Assembly (NCBI GenBank): GCA_017525805.1
Contig: JAFXSH010000172.1
Coordinates: forward strand, 1-61,739
Reading direction: 5' to 3'
Length of the DNA stretch: 61,739 nucleotides
DNA from: Clostridia bacterium
GTDB taxonomy: Bacteria; Bacillota_A; Clostridia; Christensenellales; Aristaeellaceae
Positions 25,661 to 32,952 of the stretch are shown piece by piece (within the stretch, counting starts at the first letter, position 1; every line of letters begins with the position of its first letter). Both the position numbers and the translations under genes were made by a program. Under the pieces are notes generated by a model. The model was not told the DNA's origin. It saw only the letters and a list, made by a program, of their open reading frames with translations, and searched no databases.

Positions 25661-26446
25661 ATGGACGGACAGGAAATCATCTTTCTTTGGCCTGGGGAGG
25701 CGCCCTACACGGCGGACAGCCCCGGCCAGGCCCAGCCATCTTTAAAAGCATTTCCCGTGGAAGGGGCCCGGGGTGCCGTCGTGGTTTGTCCCGGCGGCGG
25801 CTATGTAATGAAAGCGGAGCATGAGGGCGACCCCATTGCCCGGATGCTGAATTTCCAGGGAATCGCGGCCTATGTGCTGGATTACCGGGTAGCGCCCTGC
25901 CATCGCCTGGCCCCCTGGACCGACGCGGCCCGGGCCATCCGGCTGGTGCGGTCTTTAGGCTATGATAAGGTGGGTATTTTAGGCTTTTCCGCCGGAGGCA
26001 GCCTGTGCTGCTCCGCCGCCGTTCATTATGACGGGGGAGACCCTGCCAGCGCCGATCCGGTAGAGCGCCTGTCCTCCCGGCCCGATGTGTTCATCCCCTG
26101 CTACGCGGTGGCCTCTTTTGGACAGTATACCCATCCGGGCAGCCGCCAGAGCCTGCTGGGCGGGGAATGGGAAAATGAGGAAATTGCCCGCTGGTATTCC
26201 GCCGAGGAGCACGTGACCGCCGACACGCCGCCCGCCTTTCTGTGGCATACGGCGGAGGACGGCCTGGTGCCCGTGCAGAACAGCCTGAACTTGGCCAAGG
26301 CCCTGGCGGACAAGGGCGTGCTGTTTGAATTGCACGTTTATCCCAAGGGGCACCACGGTATCGGCTTGGGGGCGGAATTCGGCCCCGCCGCCGGGTGGGG
26401 AAACGCCCTGTGCCGTTACCTGCTGGAAATGGGGTATGGGCGGTAA
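25661..26446 (+). CDS. Alpha/beta hydrolase, BD-FAE/acetylesterase-like
   Basis: A 261-aa cytosolic alpha/beta hydrolase. The oxyanion-hole VVVCPGGGYVMKAEHEGDP is followed by the nucleophile elbow GILGFSAGGSLCCSAAV (Gly-Phe-Ser-Ala-Gly), the acid in LWHTAEDGLVPVQNS and the His in YPKGHHGIGLG. This is the pattern of xylan acetyl or feruloyl esterases (axe-type) and related carbohydrate esterases; absence of a signal peptide suggests action on imported oligosaccharides or small esters. The next gene starts within its stop codon (TAATG), giving coupling with the YitT protein. Confidence 0.85.
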   Translation: MDGQEIIFLWPGEAPYTADSPGQAQPSLKAFPVEGARGAVVVCPGGGYVMKAEHEGDPIARMLNFQGIAAYVLDYRVAPCHRLAPWTDAARAIRLVRSLGYDKVGILGFSAGGSLCCSAAVHYDGGDPASADPVERLSSRPDVFIPCYAVASFGQYTHPGSRQSLLGGEWENEEIARWYSAEEHVTADTPPAFLWHTAEDGLVPVQNSLNLAKALADKGVLFELHVYPKGHHGIGLGAEFGPAAGWGNALCRYLLEMGYGR

Positions 26447-27324
26447 TGGATAAGCAAAACGCGAAGCTGTTCAGCCCGGATTGGTGGAAGCAGTTCGGCT
26501 GGCTGAACCTGGGCACCGTGATTTTGGCGGTGGGCGTGTATTTCTTCAAGTTTCCCAACCATTTCACCACCGGCGGCGTCAGCGGTATTTCCATTCTGGT
26601 GGCCCACTATGTGCCCGCAGTGACCACCGCCACCCTGAACCTGATCCTGAACGTGGTGCTATTGATCATCGGCGCGGCTTTCATAGGAAAAGGTTTTGGG
26701 GCGAAAACGGCGTATTCCGCCCTGGTGTCTTCGGGATTGACCCTGCTGCTGGAAAAGCTGATCCCCATGTCCGCGCCCATGACCAGCCAGCCGGTGCTTG
26801 AATTGATGTTCGCCGTGGGTCTGCCCGCCGTGGGCTCGGCCATCCTGTTCAACGTGGACGCTTCCTCCGGCGGCACGGACATCATCGCCATGCTGGTGAA
26901 AAAATACTCCCATATGAACATCGGTTTGGCCCTGGCCATCGCGGACCTGATCGTGGCCCTGGGCGCGTGCTTCGCTTTCGGCATGGAAACGGGGCTGTTT
27001 TCCCTGTTCGGGCTGTTCCTGAAATCTTACATGGTGGACGCGGTAATGGACAACCTGCGCACCTATAAGGTGTTCCAGATCATCACAGACAACCCCGACC
27101 CCATCTGCAAATTCATTATGGAAAACCTGCACCACAGCGCCACCGTCATGGAGGGTCGCGGCAGCTTTACCCATGAGGAACGCAAGATCATCATGACCGT
27201 GATCAATCGCTCCCAGGCCATCCGCTTGCAGTTGTTCGTGCGCGCTACCGATCCTCATTCCTTCATTACCATTACTTCCTCCAGTGAAATCGTGGGCAAG
27301 GGCTTCCGGGGCATGAGCGAATAA
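26446..27324 (+). CDS. YitT-family membrane protein with DUF2179 domain
   Basis: A 292-aa protein with five or six membrane helices (YitT_membrane repeat; typical FPNHFTTGGVSGISILVAHY and NVDASSGGTDIIAMLV) and a C-terminal cytoplasmic DUF2179 domain (about 215-290, ALR-type fold). Several copies per genome are common in Firmicutes; no transport substrate is firmly known. The ATG at 26446 overlaps the stop of the esterase gene by one base. Converges on the spoIIA operon. Confidence 0.88.
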   Translation: MDKQNAKLFSPDWWKQFGWLNLGTVILAVGVYFFKFPNHFTTGGVSGISILVAHYVPAVTTATLNLILNVVLLIIGAAFIGKGFGAKTAYSALVSSGLTLLLEKLIPMSAPMTSQPVLELMFAVGLPAVGSAILFNVDASSGGTDIIAMLVKKYSHMNIGLALAIADLIVALGACFAFGMETGLFSLFGLFLKSYMVDAVMDNLRTYKVFQIITDNPDPICKFIMENLHHSATVMEGRGSFTHEERKIIMTVINRSQAIRLQLFVRATDPHSFITITSSSEIVGKGFRGMSE

Positions 27325-27340
27325 AATTGAGAGAGGGGTT

Positions 27341-28009
27341 TTACCGTCTTTCCCTTTCCTGCTCCTGCCATGCCTGCTGAAAGTGGGCGCGGGCGCGTTT
27401 TTCCCGGCGGGAGAAGCTGGATTGCGTGATTTGAAGGGTCTGGGCAAGCTCGGTTTGGGAGCGGCCCAGCAGGAAGCGCTGGCGGATGAGCCAGCTTTCC
27501 TCTCCCGGCAGGCGGGAAAGGATATCCCGGATGCAGAAACGCAAAAGCCAGGCTTCGCCGCCGGGATCGGGAAGGGACGAAAACAAAAGGCCGGTTTCAT
27601 CGTAGACTGGGCCTTTTTCCATTTCCAAAAGCATGGCCAGCTCTTCCGGGGGCAGGCCCGCCTTTTCGGCGGTTTCCCTGATGGGTGGCATGCGGCCAAA
27701 TTGACGAAGCTGCTGCTCCTGATAATCCCGGGCCCGTTTGAGCTTATTCCGGGTGCGCCAGCCCATGTCCCTGCAGGCGCTTCTTCGCATTTCACCCAAG
27801 ATCACCGGCACGGCGTAGGTGGAAAAGGCGAAGCCCGCGTCCTCCTGAAAGCGGCGGATGGCGGCAACCAGCCCCACGCAGCCCTGCTGAAAAGCGTCCT
27901 CGGGGCTTTGAAAGCGGCGGCTCAGCGCCTGCACCAGGGGCATGTGCCGCCTGACCAACGCCGCTAAGGCGTCCGGGTCCCCCGCCTGCGCCAAGGCGTA
28001 CAGGCTCAT
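27341..28009 (-). CDS. sigF: Forespore sigma factor SigF
   Basis: A 222-aa sigma-70 family factor of the sporulation group, last gene of the spoIIA operon. It shows region 2 (PEDAFQQGCVGLVAAIRRFQ; FSTYAVPVILGEMRR), region 3 (MPPIRETAEKAGLPPEELAM) and region 4 (RQRFLLGRSQTELAQTLQIT). It directs the first forespore-specific genes and is held inactive by SpoIIAB. It is slightly shorter than the Bacillus protein at the N-terminus. The start lies one base from the spoIIAB stop. Assignment rests on both sequence and the conserved operon. Confidence 0.92.
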   Translation of the reverse strand: MSLYALAQAGDPDALAALVRRHMPLVQALSRRFQSPEDAFQQGCVGLVAAIRRFQEDAGFAFSTYAVPVILGEMRRSACRDMGWRTRNKLKRARDYQEQQLRQFGRMPPIRETAEKAGLPPEELAMLLEMEKGPVYDETGLLFSSLPDPGGEAWLLRFCIRDILSRLPGEESWLIRQRFLLGRSQTELAQTLQITQSSFSRREKRARAHFQQAWQEQERERR

Positions 28010-28010
28010 G

Positions 28011-28442
28011 TCAGCCCTCCCGCAGGCGTTTTTGCATGCGCACGGTGGTGCCCTCGCCGGGCTTTGATTCCACCGTCACCTTGTCCATGAACGTCTGCAT
28101 CACGGAAAAACCCATGCCGGAGCGTTCTTTTTCCGGCTGGGAGGTATAAAAGGGCTGCATGGCCTGGGCGATGTCGGCGATGCCTTTTCCCTTGTCCGTC
28201 ACGGACACGTCCAGCATGCCGTCGTCCCGCAGGGCAGCGGCGATCATGACCGTGCCCGGCGCGTCGGCGTAGCCGTGCACGATGGCGTTGGTCACCGCCT
28301 CGCTGACGGCCGTTTTGATGTCGGCCAGCACGTCCAGGGTGGGGTCCAGCTGCACGGCGAAGGCGCTGACGGCCACCCTGGCAAAGCCCTCGTTTTCCGG
28401 TACGCCCATAAATTCCAGCTTCATTTCGTTGATGATCCGCAT
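28011..28442 (-). CDS. spoIIAB: Anti-sigma F factor and serine kinase SpoIIAB
   Basis: A 143-aa GHKL-fold protein that binds SigF and phosphorylates SpoIIAA. The N box is SEAVTNAIVHGY, the G1 box is VTDKGKGIADI and the G2 region is ERSGMGFSVMQTFMD. The ATG at 28442 is preceded by GGGAG; longer frames upstream run into spoIIAA. Together with spoIIAA and sigF it forms the partner-switch that restricts SigF activity to the forespore. Confidence 0.95.
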   Translation of the reverse strand: MRIINEMKLEFMGVPENEGFARVAVSAFAVQLDPTLDVLADIKTAVSEAVTNAIVHGYADAPGTVMIAAALRDDGMLDVSVTDKGKGIADIAQAMQPFYTSQPEKERSGMGFSVMQTFMDKVTVESKPGEGTTVRMQKRLREG

Positions 28443-28456
28443 GTGCTTTATCTCCC

Positions 28457-28756
28457 TCACATAATTTGAATGACCTGATCCATGCCGGATAAAAGAAACA
28501 CCTTTTTTACCTGGGGATTCATGTTTTTCACCGCTACCTTCCCGCCCCGCAGGGAAAGGGCGCGGTAGCGTCCCAAAATCACGCCGATGCCCGAGGAATC
28601 CATAAACGCCATATCCTGTAAATCCATCACTAACTTTTTCACCCCCGGATCGGCAATCAGTTCGTCCAATTCCCGCCGGATGGGCTGGGCGCTGCAATGG
28701 TCCAGCTCCCCGGTGATGCGCACCGTCACGGTGTCCCGCCGCCGTTCAAACTCCAT
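28457..28756 (-). CDS. spoIIAA: Anti-anti-sigma factor SpoIIAA
   Basis: A 99-aa STAS-domain protein. The phosphorylation site is in MAFMDSSGIGVILGR, and the N-terminal TVTVRITGELDHCSAQPI strand pattern is typical. Unphosphorylated SpoIIAA releases SigF from SpoIIAB. The ATG at 28756 follows AGGAGG. First gene of the spoIIA operon, with a SigH-like promoter 35 bases upstream. Confidence 0.95.
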   Translation of the reverse strand: MEFERRRDTVTVRITGELDHCSAQPIRRELDELIADPGVKKLVMDLQDMAFMDSSGIGVILGRYRALSLRGGKVAVKNMNPQVKKVFLLSGMDQVIQIM

Positions 28757-28790
28757 GTTCCATCCCTCCTGAAAGTACATGAGTGGAATC

Positions 28791-28818
28791 ATTCTGGCCC
28801 TTCCCCTCTGTATCCTTC
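28791..28818 (-). promoter_or_regulatory. SigH-like promoter of the spoIIA operon
   Basis: On the minus strand GAAGGATAC (28810-28818), 12 bases, then CCAGAAT ending at 28791. This fits the SigH pattern RNAGGAWWW-N11/12-RNNGAAT except for the first base of the -10 element. In Bacillus the spoIIA operon is read by SigH with Spo0A. Confidence 0.6.
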
Positions 28819-28877
28819 CGCGAAAAATGGGTGTTTATGCGGTTCGGGGGAAAACCGTTCGACATTTTTCGCGCATG

Positions 28878-28909
28878 AAAAAAGCTGCCCCGCAATTGCG
28901 GGACAGCTT
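28878..28909 (-). terminator. Terminator of the 28934-29275 gene
   Basis: On the minus strand a 12-bp-class stem AGCTGTCCCGCA/TGCGGGGCAGCT with an AT loop is followed by TTTTTT. Confidence 0.85.
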
Positions 28910-28933
28910 AGTTTAAATCCAGATATTGCAGAT

Positions 28934-29275
28934 TTACCATTTGCTCATCATTTCTTTTGTTTCATTAAGCGTATTCAGTATTTTTTGCAAAATTTTGAAC
29001 AGTTCTGCTACACAAAACGAAAAACAACCACTGATAAAGTAAATAACGAATGTGGAAATAAAAACAGTAAAACTAAATTGTGTATCACTACCAACGGACA
29101 CCAATGCACTAAAACCAGCAAAAATGAAACCGCCTATCCATAGTACCCAAGAAATAATTGTAAAAAAGGTTTGAGCAAAGGTTCTATTGTATGTCTTTAA
29201 TTCTTCATCATTAAAAACATCAACTTCAACTTTATCATTAGAATCAAAAATGCCATCTTCATCTTTTGAACGCAT
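28934..29275 (-). CDS. Small membrane protein, unknown function
   Basis: A 113-aa protein (from the ATG at 29275) with an acidic N-terminus (SKDEDGIFDSNDKVEVDVFN) and two membrane helices (TIISWVLWIGGFIFAGFSAL and a second around FVIYFISGCFSFCVAELF). The codons are clearly AT-richer than in neighbouring genes, which suggests recent transfer. The ATG at 29275 is eight bases after GGAAG; an in-frame ATG at 29281 is too close to it. It has its own strong terminator. No family recognised. Confidence 0.65.
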   Translation of the reverse strand: MRSKDEDGIFDSNDKVEVDVFNDEELKTYNRTFAQTFFTIISWVLWIGGFIFAGFSALVSVGSDTQFSFTVFISTFVIYFISGCFSFCVAELFKILQKILNTLNETKEMMSKW

Positions 29276-29315
29276 GATCATTTCTTCCAATCAATTCTAC
29301 AGTTCCATCCCTTAT

Positions 29316-29377
29316 GGTTTTCTTGGAAGGGGGCTGGGGCAAACCCTTTTTGGCCGCCAAGGAATAGTTTTCCCCGG
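29316..29377 (+). repeat. Dispersed palindromic repeat, degenerate copy
   Basis: Head TATGGTTTTCTTGGAAGGGGG and decayed arms GGGGCAAACCC...GGAATAGTTTTCCCC. Order and spacing match the perfect copies at 21531 and 30062, but the stem no longer pairs well. Confidence 0.65.
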
Positions 29378-29391
29378 AAAATTTCTTCGGG

Positions 29392-29700
29392 TCAATCCGC
29401 GATTCCTTTGCTTCGATCCTGGCGCATATGCATAAATCGCCGGATTTCCACCCGATCCTGAAAGACCGCGTAATACAGTACATAGTTTTTAACCGGCACC
29501 TTGCGAATTTCGTCTTTTAAGGGACGGTTTGCCCGGTACAGCTCGTAGCCATAAGGATATTCCGCAATGCGCTGCACGGCTTCATCAAAGGCGTTCAGTA
29601 AATCCCCGGCGGCTTTTGGCGCGTCCAGGGTGTTTGCGATATAATCCAGCGCCTCCATGAGGTCACTTTCCGCCAGGGGCAGATAGACGATCTTATGCAC
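29392..29700 (-). CDS. RelE/ParE-family toxin
   Basis: A 102-aa toxin of the RelE/ParE superfamily. Family features are VYLPLAESDLMEALDYIANTL at the start, RIAEYPYGYELYR in the middle and the terminal strand VKNYVLYYAVFQDRVEIRRFMHMRQD. The motif set and Phd-type partner are closer to ParE than to RelE, so the target (gyrase or mRNA) is open. It overlaps the antitoxin gene by 8 bases. Confidence 0.88.
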   Translation of the reverse strand: MHKIVYLPLAESDLMEALDYIANTLDAPKAAGDLLNAFDEAVQRIAEYPYGYELYRANRPLKDEIRKVPVKNYVLYYAVFQDRVEIRRFMHMRQDRSKGIAD

Positions 29701-29980
29701 GCTTCCGCCCCTCTACATTGTTCAACAGCGCCCGCGCTTTCGCCATCACTTCTTCATGACTGCGTCGTTCGGTGGTGCTGGCAGCTTGCAGCTCCGCTTC
29801 CCGCAGCTTATCGTACACCATGCTGTCATAGCGGTTCTGCTCGTAGCTCTCCATGCTCATGACCACGATGGAGCCGACGCCGTTTTTGGTCAGGAACACC
29901 GGCTCATCGGAAAGCTGCACTTCTCTTGTGATTTCCGCGAAATGGTTCCGCAAATCGGAAACAGGCCGAATGTTGGGCAT
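29693..29980 (-). CDS. Phd/YefM-family antitoxin
   Basis: A 95-aa antitoxin with the Phd fold (IRPVSDLRNHFAEITREVQ; PVFLTKNGVGSIVVMSMESYEQ) and a charged C-terminal tail (STTERRSHEEVMAKARALLN) that should mask the toxin. AGGAGG precedes the ATG. It is read from the operator-containing promoter at 30002 and translationally coupled to the toxin gene. Confidence 0.9.
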   Translation of the reverse strand: MPNIRPVSDLRNHFAEITREVQLSDEPVFLTKNGVGSIVVMSMESYEQNRYDSMVYDKLREAELQAASTTERRSHEEVMAKARALLNNVEGRKRA

Positions 29981-30001
29981 TTCATCGCCTCCTTTTTCTT
30001 A

Positions 30002-30035
30002 GCATTATTTTATACAAAATAATGCGCATTGTCAA
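30002..30035 (-). promoter_or_regulatory. Promoter and palindromic operator of the second toxin-antitoxin pair
   Basis: On the minus strand TTGACA (30030-30035), 17 bases, TAAAAT (30007-30012). A perfect 10-bp inverted repeat GCATTATTTT-ATAC-AAAATAATGC (30002-30025) covers the -10 element, a natural site for the antitoxin-toxin repressor. Confidence 0.8.
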
Positions 30036-30061
30036 TCGAAACAAAAAAATAAACCGATTTT

Positions 30062-30124
30062 TGGTTTTCTCGGAAGGGGGTCCGGGGGAAACCTCTCTTT
30101 GACCTTCAAAGAGAGGTTTCCCCC
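30062..30124 (+). repeat. Dispersed palindromic repeat, copy 3
   Basis: Head TGGTTTTCTCGGAAGGGGGTC, then a perfect 19-bp palindrome of arms GGGGGAAACCTCTCTTTGA around CCT (30084-30124). Compared with the copy at 21531, substitutions in one arm are matched in the other, so base pairing is preserved. Confidence 0.85.
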
Positions 30125-30138
30125 GGAAAAAGTTTGGC

Positions 30139-31683
30139 TTATGCTTTGCTTCCGCTTTCCAGCGCGTCAAGATCCTTTTTCCCGGCGGTCATGATCACCA
30201 GGCCCACCAGGAACAGAGCAATCAGCGCCAGCACGCCGTAGCTGCTGCGGCCCGTCCACGCCCCGATGGTGGAATACAGCACCGGGCCGAGCACGGAGGC
30301 GAACTTGCCGAAGATATCGAAGAAGCCGAAGAATTCGTTGCTGCGCTCCTTGGGGATCAGCTTGCCGAAGTAGCTGCGGCTGACGGCCTGGATGCCGCCC
30401 TGCACCGTGCCGACCAACGTCGCCATGGCCCAGAACAGGATGGTGGAGAAGGAAACCGCGCTTTGGAATTTCTGAATTGTTCCGGCGTTATTCCCTAAAA
30501 ATTGGGTGAAGGTGAGCAGCACCCGGTCCACTTCGGGGCTGGCCTGCTGTTCTTTGGTCAGCTTGACGAACTCCGCGTTCAGCTTTTCCTGGGCATCTTT
30601 ATCGGTAAAGTATTTGGCCCCGGCGTCCCGCAGAGCGATGGCGCTTTCGTCGGTGAGGTCAGCCAATTGTTCGGTGTATTCCGCTTTCAGCGCCGTTTCA
30701 TAAGCATCCTGATGGGGCTCCAGGGAGAAGCCCATGTAGAAGCCCACGCAGCAGATGAAGGTGTACACGATGATGGCCCCGATCAGCGCTTTCCGGGCGG
30801 TGATCTTCTGGGCCAGATTGGCAAACAGGATGGAGCAGGGCATGGCCACGATCTGGGTCACCAGCAGGGCCAGAATCATGCCCACCGTGCCCAGGCCCAG
30901 CACCGTGCCGTAGGCGGTGGAAATGCTGATGATGGTGCCCACGCCGTCGATGTAGAAGAAATAGGCCAGCACGAACAGAAACAGGCCCTTGCGCTGGAAA
31001 ATGTCCTTGGCGGTGTGCCCGATGTTGCGGAAAATCTGGCCGACGGAATTGTCCGCCGTGCGTTCGATGTAGTGGGTCTGCTCCACGTTCTTGAGGAAGG
31101 GCAGGGAGAACACCAGCCACCACACGCTGACGATCACGATGGAGAAGATCTGGGCGATGGGGCTGGAATAACCCAGAACCAGCAGAACCGCAATGGAGAT
31201 CACGAAGGGAATGGTGCTGCCGCCGATGTAACCCATGGCGTAGCCCCAGGAAGAAACCTTGTCCATGCGCTCGTCCGTGGTCACGTCGGTGAGGAAGGAA
31301 TCATAGAACAGGCAGCTGCCCGAGAAGCCGATGCGGCTCAGGATATAGCCCACCAGCATGAGCTGCCAGCTGTGCATCACCAGCGCGATGAAGAAGGTGG
31401 CGACCACGCCCAGGAGCATGAACACCGTGAACAGCTTCTTTTTCATGCCCTTGAAGTCCGCCACCGCGCCCAGCAGCGGAGCCAGCACAGCCACAAGGAA
31501 CGTGGCGATGGACGTGCCGTAGCCCCACCAGATGTCTCCCGCGTCGCCCGCGATGGATACGAAGATGGTGGGAAAGATGGCCGCCATGATGTTGGTGGCG
31601 TAAATGGAGTTGGCCCAGTCGTACATGATCCAGCTCCATTCTTTTTTGGTAAACCGCTTTTGCTTACCCTTTTCGGCCTGCAT
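30139..31683 (-). CDS. MFS transporter, UMF1/Atg22-like
   Basis: A 514-aa membrane protein with about twelve helices. The start EWSWIMYDWANSIYATNIM and the loop FYDSFLTDVT are typical of the UMF1 (Atg22-like) MFS family found in many Firmicutes. A large soluble insertion (about 320-400, EAALKAEYTEQLADLT region) splits the two halves. Substrate unknown; yeast Atg22 exports amino acids from vacuoles, which may not apply. The start has GGGAGGG upstream and a good promoter at 31732. Confidence 0.87.
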   Translation of the reverse strand: MQAEKGKQKRFTKKEWSWIMYDWANSIYATNIMAAIFPTIFVSIAGDAGDIWWGYGTSIATFLVAVLAPLLGAVADFKGMKKKLFTVFMLLGVVATFFIALVMHSWQLMLVGYILSRIGFSGSCLFYDSFLTDVTTDERMDKVSSWGYAMGYIGGSTIPFVISIAVLLVLGYSSPIAQIFSIVIVSVWWLVFSLPFLKNVEQTHYIERTADNSVGQIFRNIGHTAKDIFQRKGLFLFVLAYFFYIDGVGTIISISTAYGTVLGLGTVGMILALLVTQIVAMPCSILFANLAQKITARKALIGAIIVYTFICCVGFYMGFSLEPHQDAYETALKAEYTEQLADLTDESAIALRDAGAKYFTDKDAQEKLNAEFVKLTKEQQASPEVDRVLLTFTQFLGNNAGTIQKFQSAVSFSTILFWAMATLVGTVQGGIQAVSRSYFGKLIPKERSNEFFGFFDIFGKFASVLGPVLYSTIGAWTGRSSYGVLALIALFLVGLVIMTAGKKDLDALESGSKA

Positions 31684-31731
31684 GGTGATCCCTCCCGTAA
31701 CGATGGATTTCTTTTGTTTTCCGTTGCTTCT

Positions 31732-31760
31732 ATTATACGGGGTTTTCTGTCATTTTTCAA
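31732..31760 (-). promoter_or_regulatory. Promoter of the MFS gene
   Basis: On the minus strand TTGAAA (31755-31760), 17-base spacer, TATAAT (31732-31737). Confidence 0.75.
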
Positions 31761-31778
31761 GATAAACATGAGGGAGTA

Positions 31779-32255
31779 TCAGGATTCGTTCACCAGCTTG
31801 CCGCTCATGTGTTCCGGAACCAGGGCGAATACCAGGGTATGGGGGCCGGAATGGGTAATTTCCCGGTCGATATACGCTTCGTCATCGGTGAATTTATGGC
31901 TCAGGCGCCGGGCCATTTCCATGGCTTTCGCCTGATCCTCCACCATCTCGATCCTGCCGAACACGATCACGCTGCGGATGTTCAGGGCCCATTCGCCCTC
32001 CCGCCGGAAGCCCTCGTCGTACACGCAGAAGGACGCTTTATCGCAGCGCTTCATGGCGTCGATCTTGTGGCCCGTTTTGCCGCTGTGAAAGTACAGCTTT
32101 CCGTCCTCCGGGCAAAAATAATGATTGATGGGCAGGCCGTAGGGATATCCCTCGTCGCCGATCACGCTTAAAACGCCCCGCAGTTGGGTTTCCAAGATTT
32201 CAACGCATTCATTCTCGGGAAGCTGCTGTTTGAAACGCACCATTTTTCGGAACAT
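31779..32255 (-). CDS. Pyridoxamine 5'-phosphate oxidase-family flavoprotein, NimA-like
   Basis: A 158-aa split-barrel FMN-binding protein. RGVLSVIGDEGYPYGLPINH, LYFHSGKTGHKIDAM and CDKASFCVYDE are the landmarks of the NimA/Nim-like branch of the PNPOx superfamily. Some relatives reduce nitroimidazoles; most have no proven substrate. The ATG at 32255 is eight bases after GGAGG; an in-frame GTG at 32264 overlaps that site and is unlikely. Confidence 0.85.
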   Translation of the reverse strand: MFRKMVRFKQQLPENECVEILETQLRGVLSVIGDEGYPYGLPINHYFCPEDGKLYFHSGKTGHKIDAMKRCDKASFCVYDEGFRREGEWALNIRSVIVFGRIEMVEDQAKAMEMARRLSHKFTDDEAYIDREITHSGPHTLVFALVPEHMSGKLVNES

Positions 32256-32371
32256 GGTTTTCACCTCCGCTCTTCATCATAGCATAGCCGGGGAAAAAAG
32301 CAAGAATAAATCCCTTCCTCTGCGAAATCAGGCTGAAAAGCAGGAATTGCCACAGAAAAAACAGCTGTCAT

Positions 32372-32400
32372 TGAATAATTCACGATGAACCGCTCGTCTA
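32372..32400 (+). promoter_or_regulatory. ECF-type promoter of the sigma factor operon
   Basis: TGAATA (32372-32377), 17-base spacer, CGTCTA (32395-32400). This has the look of an ECF promoter (TGAA...CGTC), so the sigma factor probably reads its own gene. Confidence 0.6.
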
Positions 32401-32424
32401 TAGGGGTGAAGGAGGTGATCGGCG

Positions 32425-32952
32425 ATGGATCGTGCTGAGGTACCCAGCATGAGCCGTGAGCAAAGACTCAATCAATGGATCGAAGCCTATTCGGATACGA
32501 TCCTGAGAACCTGCTATTTATATCTGTCCGATCAAGGGCAAGCCGAGGACGCCGCTCAGGATACTTGGATCAAAGTCTGGAAACACATGGATGATTTTGA
32601 ACATAAAAGTATCTCCAATGAAAAAGCATGGCTGCTGCGCGTGGCAATCAATATTTGCAAGGATTACAGGCGGACAGCGTGGTTCCGGCATATCGACCGG
32701 AAACAGTCATTGGAAGAATTGCCGCCGCAAATGCTTGCCGCGGAGCCGAAAGATAGAACGCTTACGCTCCTGGTGATGGAGCTGCCGGACAGATACAAGC
32801 AAGTGATTCTTCTTTACTATTTTCAGGGGCTGACCATGCAGGAAACAGCCGACGCCCTGGGATCGTCCCAGGCTACCGTTTACCGGCGGCTGAAAAAAGC
32901 GGAAGCGCTTCTGAAAACATCGCTGACAGGAGGTGAGGCATATGAAGGATAA
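32425..32952 (+). CDS. ECF-family RNA polymerase sigma factor
   Basis: A 175-aa two-domain sigma factor. Region 2 is at about 15-85 (YLYLSDQGQAEDAAQDTWIKV) and region 4 at about 115-165 (ELPDRYKQVILLYYFQGLTM, then the HTH ADALGSSQATVYRRLKKAE). The ribosome binding site AAGGAGGTGATC is close to a perfect anti-Shine-Dalgarno match. The following gene overlaps its last 11 bases and is the likely membrane anti-sigma factor. Signal unknown. Confidence 0.92.
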   Translation: MDRAEVPSMSREQRLNQWIEAYSDTILRTCYLYLSDQGQAEDAAQDTWIKVWKHMDDFEHKSISNEKAWLLRVAINICKDYRRTAWFRHIDRKQSLEELPPQMLAAEPKDRTLTLLVMELPDRYKQVILLYYFQGLTMQETADALGSSQATVYRRLKKAEALLKTSLTGGEAYEG

